DNA of 64,000 nt from Ruminococcus flavefaciens AE3010. Lineage in GTDB: Bacteria > Bacillota > Clostridia > Oscillospirales > Ruminococcaceae. Both the position numbers and the translations under genes were made by a program. How positions within the stretch are numbered: position 1 is the stretch's first letter; each line of letters opens with the position of its first letter. Location: the NCBI RefSeq assembly GCF_000526795.1, contig NZ_JAGT01000001.1:1759001-1823000 (forward strand), written 5' to 3'. This document shows positions 52,120 through 61,351 of this stretch, piece by piece. Under the pieces are notes generated by a model, which saw only the letters and a list, made by a program, of their open reading frames with translations, ran no database searches and was not told the DNA's origin.

Positions 52120-53367
52120 ATGTACGAAAACAAAACCGACGACCTTCCCGTAAAAGCCGTCCTTGCCTGCGTTGATACAGGTGAATTCGACGCCGAGGTC
52201 TCAATAAACGAGCTTGAAGAGCTGGCGACCACCGCAAACGCAGAGGTGGTGGGCTCTGTCATACAGAAGCGCCCCACATATGACCCTGCCACCTGTATGG
52301 GCGCAGGCAGACTGGAGGAGCTTAAAGAGCAGCTTGAAGCCCTCAAAGCCGAGCTGGTCATCTTCGACCACGAGCTCACGGGAGTTCAGGTGCGAAATAT
52401 CGAGGATATACTGGACGTCCGCGTTATCGACCGCACCACGCTCATACTTGACATCTTCGCTCAGCGTGCCCGCACAAAAGAGGGTAAATTGCAGGTAGAG
52501 CTGGCTCAGCAAAAGTACCGTCTTCCCCGTCTGACGGGTATGGGTACTGCCCTTTCGAGACTGGGCGGCGGTATCGGCACAAGAGGTCCGGGCGAGACCA
52601 AGCTGGAGACCGACAAGCGCCATATCCGCAAGCGCATCAGCTACCTTGAAGCGGAGCTTGAAGAGCTTAAAAAGCACCGTAACTTCTCGCGGTCACGCCG
52701 CAAAAAAGACGGTGTGCTCTGTGCTGCTATCGTCGGCTACACAAATGTGGGCAAGTCCACGCTGCTGAACGCTCTCACCGATGCAGGCGTTCTCGCCGAA
52801 AACAAGCTCTTTGCTACACTTGATATCACCTCCCGTTCCATAGAGCTCCCCGACGGCAGAAGCGTCATGCTCATTGACACGGTCGGACTTATCAGGCGTC
52901 TGCCACATAATCTGGTAGAGGCGTTCAAGTCCACACTTGAAGAAGCGGCGGCTGCGGATATCATACTCAATGTGCAGGACCTTTCCTCCCCTGAGATAAA
53001 GGAACAGGCTGAGGTAACGGCAAGTCTTCTGAATGAGCTGGGCTGTGAGGGCATACCCCAGATATACGTCATGAACAAGGCTGACGCCGCACCGTTCACG
53101 GATACTGTCTTTGAGGACGACAACACTGTTATGATAAGCGCCAAGGAGCACACAGGCTTTGATAAGCTCCTTGAATGTATAATGAAGAACCTCCCCGAGA
53201 CCGCCAAGCGCATGAAGCTGCTTATCCCCTACGACAAGGGAGCTTTTCTCGGCAGGATAAGGCAGGACGGCAAGATATTCTCCGAGGAATACGCCGAGAA
53301 CGGCACTCTTATCGACGCACTTGTGGACGTGAAGCTCATCAAGGAAGCGGAAAGCTACAAGGTGTGA
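52120..53367 (+). CDS. hflX: Ribosome-associated GTPase HflX
   Basis: A 415-residue GTPase that splits or rescues stalled ribosomes. The N-terminal HflX domain (about 1-110; EELATTANAEVVGSVIQKRP, CMGAGRLEELKEQL) is followed by a coiled linker, GMGTALSRLGGGIGTRGPGE and the G domain (about 200-365). The G domain shows Walker A GYTNVGKSTLLNAL, switch II LIDTVGLIRRLPHNLVEAFK and the NKAD motif. AAGGAG is spaced for the ATG at 52120; an upstream in-frame start lies inside the GIY-YIG gene. It is third in the ispF cluster. Confidence 0.97.
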   Translation: MYENKTDDLPVKAVLACVDTGEFDAEVSINELEELATTANAEVVGSVIQKRPTYDPATCMGAGRLEELKEQLEALKAELVIFDHELTGVQVRNIEDILDVRVIDRTTLILDIFAQRARTKEGKLQVELAQQKYRLPRLTGMGTALSRLGGGIGTRGPGETKLETDKRHIRKRISYLEAELEELKKHRNFSRSRRKKDGVLCAAIVGYTNVGKSTLLNALTDAGVLAENKLFATLDITSRSIELPDGRSVMLIDTVGLIRRLPHNLVEAFKSTLEEAAAADIILNVQDLSSPEIKEQAEVTASLLNELGCEGIPQIYVMNKADAAPFTDTVFEDDNTVMISAKEHTGFDKLLECIMKNLPETAKRMKLLIPYDKGAFLGRIRQDGKIFSEEYAENGTLIDALVDVKLIKEAESYKV

Positions 53368-53376
53368 TGTCTTTTC

Positions 53377-53403
53377 AGCGTAATGTTTTTTATTACGCTT
53401 TTG
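53377..53403 (+). terminator. hflX terminator
   Basis: The stem AGCGTAAT / ATTACGCT, with a 7-base loop, is followed by TTTTGC, 10 bp after the stop. Confidence 0.75.
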
Positions 53404-53576
53404 CATTATGCACAATTCTAAATGGAAATGATTAGGCAAAAAGCTAAAAATTATTAACTCATCGTAACATTTGTTCAGAGCTGTTTACATTGCCCCATAT
53501 CTTATTGTACACTTATTATGTATAGCTTTATCTTGCAGGAAGCAGTTTTATAATTGCCAAAGGAGTTCAGACGAAC

Positions 53577-55563
53577 ATGGTCAACAGGATCAGAAGTATC
53601 TTTTCCAAGAAGGATACTGAGAATAATTCAAAATTTAAAAGCTGTATCAGAAAACTCTTGCCATATCTGTTGTTTCTTTTCATGATACTTACTATAAATT
53701 ATGCCTATTATTATTACGACGATGTAATAGTTATAAACACCCTTGATATTATCACACTGAGCATTGCAGGCATAGTTCTGCTGGCCACACTGATAATCCT
53801 TTTAAGGCACAACCTCAGAATCAAAAAAGAAACGGAATATGAGCCTATTATTATCGCAATAATATTCGGTGTCCTCAATTACTGGGTATGCGAGACTGTA
53901 AACAGCTTTTCTGTTCTTAAGGAGTATTATGTTTTTACGTTAATAGGCATTTTTCTGAATATACTGCCTTTCATTCTGGGAGTTGTATTATTCAGAAATC
54001 CGAAAATATGGTTCTGTATTTTTCAGATACTGATGAGCGCTTTCTGTATTTTACAGTATTATCTGCTCCTGCTGCGAGGCTCACCGGTCAGAGCCGCTGA
54101 TATCCACAACATAAAAAGCGGAATGGCTATCAAGGATCAGTACAGCTTTGAATTGTCTTCCAAGGTTATTTTTACGCTGGTCGTTCTGACAGTATCAATG
54201 GTCTGGCTGTGCACCCTGCGTTTCAAAAAGAGCCGCCTGTCCAAGAGAGCAATTACCATTACAGCAGCTGCCGCCTCTACTATTATTGTCACTTTTTCGT
54301 CTAAAAGCTTCTTCAGTTCGGTATACGGCCTCGGAATGTGGCACCCCGAAAAAAACAGTTTCCGATGTAGGCAGTCTGACATTGGTATACTATGATGTTT
54401 TAAACAACCATGTTTACAAAGCCCAGAACTATTCCGACGAGCAGGTCACGGCTATACTCGATAAATACCAGACCGAGGAAAAAGATATCGGAACGCCGAT
54501 AATATTGGCAGTACTGAACGAAAGTGCTGCCGATCATAAAATTATAGCTGATTATTCTGTAAATCAAGACGTTCTCCCGACATGGAGGGCATTAAAGGAA
54601 AACACTATAAAAGGATATGTTGCAGTAACTCCCTATGGCAACGGCACCTGCAATGCAGAATATGAATTCCTTACAGGCAATTCAATGCTGTTCCTTCCGG
54701 ACTGCCTCGGAGTTTACCCGGAATATATAAAGAGCCATAAAGCAAGCATTGTAGATACATTCAATGCATACGGTTTTGATACCGTGGGCATATCACCTGT
54801 TCAAAGGAAACTGTGGAATGTCGGCGAAGTATACGATCATCTTGGATTTGACCGTACATACTTCCTTGACGGGCCTGATGCCATTAGTCCTCCGGATGAT
54901 ATGGACAGCAACTTCTATAAGGAGATCTACAGGATAACAGATAACCGTGACAAGAGCAAGGGACTTTTTATAATGGCTTCAACTATGCAGAACCACGCCC
55001 CGTATGAAGAATACCGTTCCACCGATATAAAGCTGAAAAGCCCTTATTATCAGGAGGCGGAAGTTTACCTAAACTCCCTTTATCTGAGCGATAAAGCTAC
55101 TCTTGAACTTATAGACCACTACAAGGATTATGATGAAAAGGTAATAATAGTGATGTTCGGCGACCATTTTCCGAACCTCCGTGATTTCGACGATGCACTG
55201 CTTTGCTCGCATCCCGAAGCAGATGAACTTGAAAGGGAAAGACTGACTCATCAGACACCGTTTTTCATATGGTGCAATCAAGATATAGAAGAAAAGGAGA
55301 TCGAAGACATAAGTCTTAATTATCTTTCAAACGAAGTCATGAATGCCGCCGGCATCCCATTAACTCCGGTACAGCAGGAACTTGAACATATAAGAGCAGA
55401 TATCCCCGTAATAACAGGCTGGGGATATAAGGGCAGCAACGGCAAATGGTACTCAAACGCTGAATTTCAGAGCGGACATCAAGATAACGATGAATACAAA
55501 GATATCCTCAATGAATACTCCGCTATCTGTTATTACAGATTATTTAAGCAGGATAATTTTTGA
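53577..55563 (+). pseudogene. LTA-synthase-like sulfatase-family membrane protein, split by an A7 frameshift
   Basis: The first frame (53577-54395) encodes about five TM helices (LLPYLLFLFMILTINYAYYY onward). It then runs out of frame after GLGMWHPEK. The second frame supplies the extracellular sulfatase-fold domain: LAVLNESAAD, NGTCNAEYEFLTGNS with a candidate catalytic Thr, STMQNHAPYEEY, and the metal site VIIVMFGDHFPNLRDFDD. The frames join cleanly as WHPEKTVSDVGSL if the run of seven A at 54349-54355 is read as six, giving about 661 residues, the size of LtaS-type enzymes. These polymerise glycerol phosphate on lipids. AAAGGAG precedes the start. It may be a true pseudogene, a sequencing error or a slippage-controlled gene. 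Confidence 0.8.
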
Positions 55564-55582
55564 TAAAACGAAAGGATAAATA

Positions 55583-56863
55583 ATGAATAATAAGATAAAC
55601 GAATTATACGGCTTCGACAGCAAGCTTGCCGAGCTTGCCGCTCAGGCAGAAAAAAACTGCGCAGAAGCCTTTGCAAAAATAGACGCCACCGCCGAATACT
55701 GCGGAGCTAAAGTGCTGAAGGCTTTCTCCGATAACAAGGTCAGCGAGCCATGCTTCTACGGCTCTACCGGCTACGGTTACGGAGATATGGGACGTGAGGT
55801 CATCGACAAGGTGTTCGCTCAGGCTCTCGGCGCTGAGGACGCTCTTGTGCGCTTCAACTTCGTGTCGGGCACTCACGCCCTGTCTGTAGCGCTCTTCGGA
55901 GTTCTCCGCGCAGGCGACAAGATAGTTTCCATTACAGGCAAGCCCTACGACACTCTCGAAGAGGTCATCGGCATAAGCGGTGACAAGGGCAACGGCTCCC
56001 TCATGGACTTCGGCGTGGAGTACGGACAGGTAGACCTCAATACGGACGGCACTCCCAAGCTTGACGAGATAACAGAAGCCGTCAAGGGCGCAAAGGTGGC
56101 TTACATACAGCGCTCCCGCGGCTATTCTCTCCGCGGAGCTTTTACCATTGCCGACATCGAGAAGATGATAAACGCCGCTAAAAAGGGCAACCCCGACGTT
56201 ATCATCATGGTGGACAACTGCTACGGTGAGTTCGTGGAGGACAGAGAGCCTACTGCTGTAGGCGCTGACGTTATCATCGGTTCCCTTATCAAGAATGCAG
56301 GCGGCGGTATTGCACGTACAGGCGGATATATCGCAGGCCGTGCAGACCTTGTGGAGCTCTGCTCATACCGTCTCACATGCGTTGGCATGGGCAAGGAGGT
56401 GGGCTGTACCCTCGGTATGAACCGCGAAATGCTCATGGGTATATTCTTTGCTCCCGACGTTGTGGCAAACGCCATAAAGACCTGCACTTTTGCAAGCGAA
56501 CTGTTCACACTTCTCGGCTTTGAGTGCTCTCCACGCAAGGACGAGCCCCGCGGTGACATAATCACTGCCGTCAAGCTGGGCGACGAGGAGCATCTCTGCG
56601 CATTCTGCCGCGGCATACAGAAAGGCGCACCCGTGGACTCATTTGTTACTCCCGAGCCGTGGGACATGCCCGGCTATTCAAGTCAGGTCATCATGGCGGC
56701 AGGAGCTTTTACCAACGGAGCTTCCATAGAGCTGTCCGCAGACGCTCCGCTCCGCGAACCCTATGCAGTATGGATGCAGGGCGGTATCACCTACACAAGC
56801 GGCAAGCTGGGAGTAATGCTTGCGGCACAGGAAATGCTTTCAGAAAATCTTATTAAGCTTTAA
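55583..56863 (+). CDS. Aluminium-resistance / methionine gamma-lyase family PLP enzyme
   Basis: A 426-residue PLP-dependent protein of the family annotated as aluminium resistance protein or methionine gamma-lyase family (YnbB-like). Segments are RFNFVSGTHALSVALFGVLR, IVSITGKPYDTLEEVIGISG, VAYIQRSRGYSLRGAFTIAD, IMVDNCYGEFVE with the PLP-binding Asp, and the Schiff-base Lys in IIGSLIKNAGGGIARTGGYI. The physiological substrate is not established for the family. AAAGGA precedes the start. In Bacillus the homologue also lies near hflX. Confidence 0.93.
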   Translation: MNNKINELYGFDSKLAELAAQAEKNCAEAFAKIDATAEYCGAKVLKAFSDNKVSEPCFYGSTGYGYGDMGREVIDKVFAQALGAEDALVRFNFVSGTHALSVALFGVLRAGDKIVSITGKPYDTLEEVIGISGDKGNGSLMDFGVEYGQVDLNTDGTPKLDEITEAVKGAKVAYIQRSRGYSLRGAFTIADIEKMINAAKKGNPDVIIMVDNCYGEFVEDREPTAVGADVIIGSLIKNAGGGIARTGGYIAGRADLVELCSYRLTCVGMGKEVGCTLGMNREMLMGIFFAPDVVANAIKTCTFASELFTLLGFECSPRKDEPRGDIITAVKLGDEEHLCAFCRGIQKGAPVDSFVTPEPWDMPGYSSQVIMAAGAFTNGASIELSADAPLREPYAVWMQGGITYTSGKLGVMLAAQEMLSENLIKL

Positions 56864-56962
56864 CAGCTTTGCCGTTAAAGCTTAAAGCCCTTAGCCTTTA
56901 GCTTTTAGCCATTAGGAAGCGGCTTCGCCGCCCCTACAAGCTAATGGCTAACGGCTAAAAAA
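56864..56962. repeat. Modular palindromic repeat, family C arms with a family B core
   Basis: A TAACAGCTTTGCCGTTAAAG segment (56862-56881) is followed by the left arm AAAGCCCTTAGCCTTTAGCT, the core GCGGCTTCGCCGCCCCTACA (56919-56938) and the right arm AGCTAATGGCTAACGGCTAA. It ends a few bases before the MIF gene ribosome binding site. Confidence 0.8.
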
Positions 56963-56980
56963 CAATGAGGAGGATTTATT

Positions 56981-57322
56981 ATGCCATTTATCGACATCAA
57001 AACAAACGTATCCGTATCCGAGGAGCAGAAAACATCCATCAAGTCCGCTATGGGACGCGCTATCACAGCTATCCCCGGCAAGTCCGAGGGCTGGCTCATG
57101 GTGGGTATACAGCCTGAATATGACCTCTGGTTCAAGGGCGAGAGCGCTCCTGCTGCTATGGTGGAGGTCTCCATTTTCGGCAGCGCTTCTTCAAACGCTC
57201 TTGTAACTCTCACAAGCCACATCACAGGCATACTCACCGACAACATCGGTATACCTTCAGACCGTGTGTACGTCAAGTACACAAGTACCAGCGACTGGGG
57301 CTGGAACGGCTCTAACTTCTGA
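56981..57322 (+). CDS. Macrophage migration inhibitory factor (MIF)-family tautomerase
   Basis: A 113-residue protein of the tautomerase superfamily, full length for MIF. Pro follows the initiator Met (MPFIDIKTNVSVSEEQK), the catalytic N-terminal Pro. The second half has MVEVSIFGSASSNALVTLTS and the C-terminal VYVKYTSTSDWGWNGSNF, close to the eukaryotic MIF ending. There is no signal peptide. It may act as a keto-enol tautomerase on phenylpyruvate-like substrates; any effect on a host is speculative. GAGGAGG precedes the start. The next gene begins eleven bases after its stop. Confidence 0.95.
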   Translation: MPFIDIKTNVSVSEEQKTSIKSAMGRAITAIPGKSEGWLMVGIQPEYDLWFKGESAPAAMVEVSIFGSASSNALVTLTSHITGILTDNIGIPSDRVYVKYTSTSDWGWNGSNF

Positions 57323-57332
57323 GGTGATAAAT

Positions 57333-58610
57333 ATGAAACTTTATAAATTCTGCGGACTTCTTACAGCAGCAGTATTTTGCGCGTCATCAATGACCGTTAC
57401 AAGCATTGGCGACAAGGGCTTCCGTGCTTCTGCCGATGAATGGTGCTACGCAGGAGAGACCTGCGAGCCGCTTCACGATACTTCACGCAATATTCAGGAA
57501 GAGGGTGTTGGAAATCCGCTGAACTTCGGGGAGAGAAATACTCCTGCCGACGCTTCCACAGCGGAGATACGCGCTATCAACCACAAAATGACCGTTCAGG
57601 AGGTCAAGTACGCTCTCTACAAGGAAATAGACGAGCACTGGGACCTTATCTCCACACGTCTGGGACAGACTGACCGTGAAAAGATGTACGCCCTTTTCCT
57701 CGGACTGGGTTCAAGAGAGTCCACTCTCGGCGAGGGCAAGATAGGCTCAGACCACGAAACAGCCTACGAGGACGGCTGGGGAGTAAACTCCGCCCACGCC
57801 TACGGCACATTGCAGACCGCCGTTACTGCTTTCAAGGACTGCGACCCAAAATTCATGCCCGAGGACAACGTCCCCGAAATGTTCCAGTATTCATTTACCG
57901 AGTCAAACTTCTATGACTGCATAATCTCCAATCACATGGGCATCAGAAAGATACTCCACTTTGCGGAGATATGCATAAACGAGCAGGGAATGAACGACTA
58001 TCAGGTAATAAGGAACAGCCTTAAAGGCTTCAACACAGGCTGGTGTACCAAGGCTGAGGACGACGGTGCTTACGCAACCTACGCTGATGAGATATGCGCA
58101 ATGGCGCAGTTCTATTACTATGAGGGACACCTCTACGATAACGTATTTACATGGACCTCGGCAAACGGAGAAAAGATCAATAAATACCGTACTCCCGACC
58201 GCTGGGACTGGTGGGGCGACGGTGTTCCAAGCATGGCTCCCATTGAGGATAAGCCTGTGACCACTACCACCACAACAACTACTTCCACCACTACCACTTC
58301 AACTTCCACAGCAACATCATCTGCCACGACTACTACTGAAACAACTTCAACAAGCACAGACAAAAAGGACATAGTATACGGCGATGCAAACTGCGACGGT
58401 GCAGTTGATATGTCCGATGTTGTGCTTATCATGCAGTCACTTGCCAATCCCAACAAGTACGGCTTGGAGGGCTCCGACAGCAAACATCTGACAGCAAAAG
58501 GCGCAGACAACGCCGACGTTGATACCTCCAGCAAGGGAGTTACTTCAAATGACGCCCTGTGTATTCAGGAGTATCTGCTCCATAAGATAACAACACTTGA
58601 TCCTGCATAA
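57333..58610 (+). CDS. Secreted dockerin protein with uncharacterised, possibly lysozyme-like, N-terminal domain
   Basis: A 425-residue protein. The start at 57333 has GAGGTG and opens a signal peptide (about 1-33). The middle domain (about 80-305) contains LFLGLGSRESTLGEGKIGSD, AYGTLQTAVTAFKDCDPKFM, SNHMGIRKILHFAEICINEQ and AMAQFYYYEGHLY. A Glu in SREST followed by GTLQ resembles lytic transglycosylase/goose-lysozyme patterns, but this is only suggestive. A Ser/Thr linker leads to a C-terminal type I dockerin (GDANCDGAVDMSDVVLIMQS, KGVTSNDALCIQEYLL). It is probably coexpressed with the MIF gene and ends at a strong terminator. Confidence 0.85.
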   Translation: MKLYKFCGLLTAAVFCASSMTVTSIGDKGFRASADEWCYAGETCEPLHDTSRNIQEEGVGNPLNFGERNTPADASTAEIRAINHKMTVQEVKYALYKEIDEHWDLISTRLGQTDREKMYALFLGLGSRESTLGEGKIGSDHETAYEDGWGVNSAHAYGTLQTAVTAFKDCDPKFMPEDNVPEMFQYSFTESNFYDCIISNHMGIRKILHFAEICINEQGMNDYQVIRNSLKGFNTGWCTKAEDDGAYATYADEICAMAQFYYYEGHLYDNVFTWTSANGEKINKYRTPDRWDWWGDGVPSMAPIEDKPVTTTTTTTTSTTTTSTSTATSSATTTTETTSTSTDKKDIVYGDANCDGAVDMSDVVLIMQSLANPNKYGLEGSDSKHLTAKGADNADVDTSSKGVTSNDALCIQEYLLHKITTLDPA

Positions 58611-58616
58611 AAAACT

Positions 58617-58641
58617 AAAGCCGCTGCAATTGCAGCGGCTT
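58617..58641 (+). terminator. Terminator of the dockerin gene
   Basis: The perfect palindromic stem AAGCCGCTGCAA / TTGCAGCGGCTT, seven bases after the stop, with TAACTTTTG behind. Confidence 0.85.
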
Positions 58642-58658
58642 AACTTTTGTTTTCTCGT

Positions 58659-58892
58659 TCAAGGGACGCCCTCTCTTGCAGGGCCCCCTAATCGGGTCCG
58701 TCCCCTCTGTCGCGTTGCGACATCTCCCCACCCCGTGGGGAGTCACCCTCTAAAAAAAACAGTCCACTGGACTGTTTTTTTTAATTCACCCTTGCTGAGC
58801 GCTTTGTAACTGTGGAGCTTTGCCCCACACCCCACCAGAGGAGCTGCCTCTGGACTCTGCCAAAGTGAGTATACTCCCTTTGGAATCCCATT
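58659..58892. repeat. Family D composite repeat, copy 3
   Basis: The order is GGACGCCCTCTCTTGCAGGG, CCCCTAATCGGGTCCGTCCC, CTGTCGCGTTGCGACA with CTCCCC/GGGGAG, the AACAGTCCACTGGACTGTT palindrome with A8/T8 extensions (58752-58782), CACCCTTGCTGAGCGCTTTG, CCAGAGGAGCTGCCTCTGG and CCCTTTGGAATCCCATTC. Relative to copy 2 the CTGTCGC hairpin module is placed before, not after, the central palindrome. No gene. Confidence 0.85.
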
Positions 58893-58893
58893 C

Positions 58894-59538
58894 TTATTTT
58901 AATATAATATTTATAATGTCAGACGACTTCTCCGCAATATAGTCCGCGCCCTCGCTTTCAAGCTCAGCGCGTCCGCGGAAGCCCCACGCACAGCCGATAC
59001 TTCCGATGCCTGCATTCTTTGCAGTCTGAACATCAACATTGCTGTCCCCTATCATGTACACGCGGTTCTCAACATCTGGCAGAGCCGCGAATATCTCAAT
59101 AAGTATGGCACTGTCGGGCTTGGTGGGTCTGTAGTCCACGCCTCCAAGCACCTTGATGAAATCAATATCAGGAAGAAGCTCCCATACTATCTCCCGCGCC
59201 ACGTCCTGTGGCTTGTTTGTGGCAACAGCGAGAACAACTCCGTTATCGCTGAGCTTTTCAAGAGTCTCTTTCATTCCGTCGTAGAGCACGGTCTTGTCAA
59301 GATAATGCACATCATAATACTCCTTGAACAAGCTGTGGAGCTCCGCCGCCCTGTCCTTTTTTCCCTCGGGAAGAGCACGCTCGCAGAGCTTTTTCACTCC
59401 GTTGCCCACCATTTTCTTATAGCTCTCATAATCATGAGTGGGACAGCCAAGCTTTTCAAGCCCGTAGTTCACCGCGTCGCCAAGGTCGTATATGGTATTT
59501 GCAAGAGTGCCGTCAAGGTCGAATATTGCCGTTATCAT
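58894..59538 (-). CDS. HAD-family phosphatase, phosphoglycolate phosphatase-like
   Basis: A 214-residue HAD hydrolase. Motif I is IFDLDGTLANT with both catalytic Asp (residues 7 and 9). Motif II lies in LAVATNKPQDVARE, the Lys of motif III in RPTKPDSAIL, and motif IV in VYMIGDSNVDVQTAKNAG. A helical cap (about 15-85) is typical of Gph/PpaX-type enzymes. Substrate could be phosphoglycolate or pyrophosphate. It starts four bases after the hslO stop and is probably translationally coupled. Confidence 0.92.
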   Translation of the reverse strand: MITAIFDLDGTLANTIYDLGDAVNYGLEKLGCPTHDYESYKKMVGNGVKKLCERALPEGKKDRAAELHSLFKEYYDVHYLDKTVLYDGMKETLEKLSDNGVVLAVATNKPQDVAREIVWELLPDIDFIKVLGGVDYRPTKPDSAILIEIFAALPDVENRVYMIGDSNVDVQTAKNAGIGSIGCAWGFRGRAELESEGADYIAEKSSDIINIILK

Positions 59539-59541
59539 AGC

Positions 59542-60414
59542 TTATTCACCCATGAGCTTTCTTATCTCATCGGCAGTGAACACGTATTCCTTGCCGCAGA
59601 AATGACAGCTTACCGCAGTATCAACGCCCTCGTCGGCTATGGCTTTCAGCTCGTCCTTTCCAATACTGATAAGCACGCGCTCGGTGCGCTCACGGCTGCA
59701 ATCGCACTTGTATACAGGCTCGGCGGTGTCAAGCACATTGGGTTCAAGTCCGTCAAGGAGCATATTTGCTATCTCCTCGGGAGTTATGCCCTCGTCCAGC
59801 ATTGCCGATACGGGACGTATCTTAGCCACATTCTTCTCGATAATGTCTATGCACTTCTCGTCCGCAAAGGGCAGGAGCTGCACAAGAAAGCCCCCTGCTG
59901 CTTTTACAGTAAGGTCGGGATTTACAAGGACTCCCAGACTGCACACTGTAGGTATCTGCTCGCTGGTAGCGTAATAGCTTGCGATATCCTCGGCTATCTC
60001 TCCCGAAACAAGGGGGATAACGCCTACATAGGGCTCCTTCAGTCCCATATCCTTTACAACGGACAGAGTACCGTCCCTGCCCACTGCGCCGCCTACGTCA
60101 AGCTTGCCCTGCGCATTGAGGGGAAGCTCCACAACGGGATTGTTAACGCAGCTCTTTACATTGCCGCGGCTGTCTGCAACTGCCACAAGCTGTCCCGAGG
60201 GTCCGCCGCCGTCCACACGGAGAGTAACGCTGTCCTCCTCGCCTTTCAGCATATAGCCCATAAGTGAAGCAGCTATAGTAAGCCTGCCCAGACCTGCTGT
60301 GATAACAGCTGAGGTCTTGTGTATGCGCTCTATCTCCGAAACTATATCCTTAGCGTCAAGAACTGCCGCAAATGCAGAACCGTCCGCTGATATCGCCCTG
60401 TATAAATTACCCAT
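59542..60414 (-). CDS. hslO: Hsp33 redox-regulated chaperone
   Basis: A 290-residue cytosolic holdase that is switched on by oxidation. The N-terminal domain (MGNLYRAISADGSAFAAVLD, RVDGGGPSGQLVAVADSRGN) is followed by the C-terminal zinc switch with four Cys in CDCSRERTER and CHFCGKEYVF. The start at 60414 has AAAGGA; the longer frame overlaps the methyltransferase gene. It lies 14 bp downstream of that gene. Confidence 0.97.
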   Translation of the reverse strand: MGNLYRAISADGSAFAAVLDAKDIVSEIERIHKTSAVITAGLGRLTIAASLMGYMLKGEEDSVTLRVDGGGPSGQLVAVADSRGNVKSCVNNPVVELPLNAQGKLDVGGAVGRDGTLSVVKDMGLKEPYVGVIPLVSGEIAEDIASYYATSEQIPTVCSLGVLVNPDLTVKAAGGFLVQLLPFADEKCIDIIEKNVAKIRPVSAMLDEGITPEEIANMLLDGLEPNVLDTAEPVYKCDCSRERTERVLISIGKDELKAIADEGVDTAVSCHFCGKEYVFTADEIRKLMGE

Positions 60415-60427
60415 TTTACTTATCCTT

Positions 60428-61195
60428 TCAATATTTCTGACCGCTTCTGATACACCTTGCGGCATAGACTATGCGCTGTGAATCAGACCTCGGCAGTTCA
60501 AATGTATCGTCCCCGTACTTGCCCAGCAGCTCAAAGCCGCACTCGGTCAGAAGCCTTTCAATATCGCCCTCGCTGAAAGCTCTCTCGGAAAAGACGTCGG
60601 AGCTTCTGGAGTACATTCCGTTTTCCTCGTGCTCGAAGAATTCAAGGTTCATTCTGACCTCAAGGGTGTCGGGGTCAAGAGTGTTCTCCCAGACGCAGTA
60701 CACATCTTCTGTCTCATAGGTAAATGTGTTATTGGCAAGCACTGCTCTGTGCTTATAGGGAGTGTTCACGTCAAAGAGGAAAAGCCCGTCCTGCTCGGAG
60801 AACAATGCCACGCCCTCAAAGACCTTTTTCACATCGTCGATATCTGCAAGGTGATTGATGCTGTCAAGAGCGCATATGGTCACATCTACGGTACCGAACA
60901 GATCAAGCCTGCGCATATCCTGACAGATATACTGTATATTCAGACCGCTGTCGAACTTCTTGTCCATAGCTATGCCCAGCATTTCCTCTGAATAGTCCAC
61001 GCCTATGACATCATAGCCAAGCCTCGCCATTACCTCCGAGATGCTTCCCGTACCGCAGGCAAGGTCAAGCAGGAGATTCCCCTCTGTAGTCTTGAAGCGC
61101 TTTATGATACTGTGAAAGTATTCTCCCCGCTTTTTATAATCGATATTTGCGGTAAGCTGGTCATAGTAACGTGCAAAGGCACTGTATCCGCTCAT
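60428..61195 (-). CDS. Class I SAM-dependent methyltransferase
   Basis: A 255-residue protein. It starts MSGYSAFARYYDQLTANIDY, typical of the YqeM-like group. SAM motif I is LLLDLACGTGSISEVM (about 41-56), with the acidic motif II in VIGVDYSEEML and the post-motif ICALDSINHLADIDD. The target is unknown. GGGGAGG precedes the start. It is the first gene of methyltransferase-hslO-HAD phosphatase. Confidence 0.93.
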   Translation of the reverse strand: MSGYSAFARYYDQLTANIDYKKRGEYFHSIIKRFKTTEGNLLLDLACGTGSISEVMARLGYDVIGVDYSEEMLGIAMDKKFDSGLNIQYICQDMRRLDLFGTVDVTICALDSINHLADIDDVKKVFEGVALFSEQDGLFLFDVNTPYKHRAVLANNTFTYETEDVYCVWENTLDPDTLEVRMNLEFFEHEENGMYSRSSDVFSERAFSEGDIERLLTECGFELLGKYGDDTFELPRSDSQRIVYAARCIRSGQKY

Positions 61196-61283
61196 GTGAT
61201 CCTCCCCTTTTATAAAGCTTTTCCTGACTCAAAGCATTCTCTCCGCAAGAGCATCTGTCAGGGAAACGTATGACTTAAACAAA

Positions 61284-61309
61284 GGGCTGCACCATTTTCG
61301 GCGCAGCCC
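61284..61309 (-). terminator. Terminator of the lipoprotein gene
   Basis: On the minus strand GGGCTGCGCC / GGTGCAGCCC (with a G-T pair) is followed by TTTGTTT. Confidence 0.8.
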
Positions 61310-61351
61310 GCTTCTGTTATTCAGCAAAGCCGAAATTCAGAAATGATCTTA

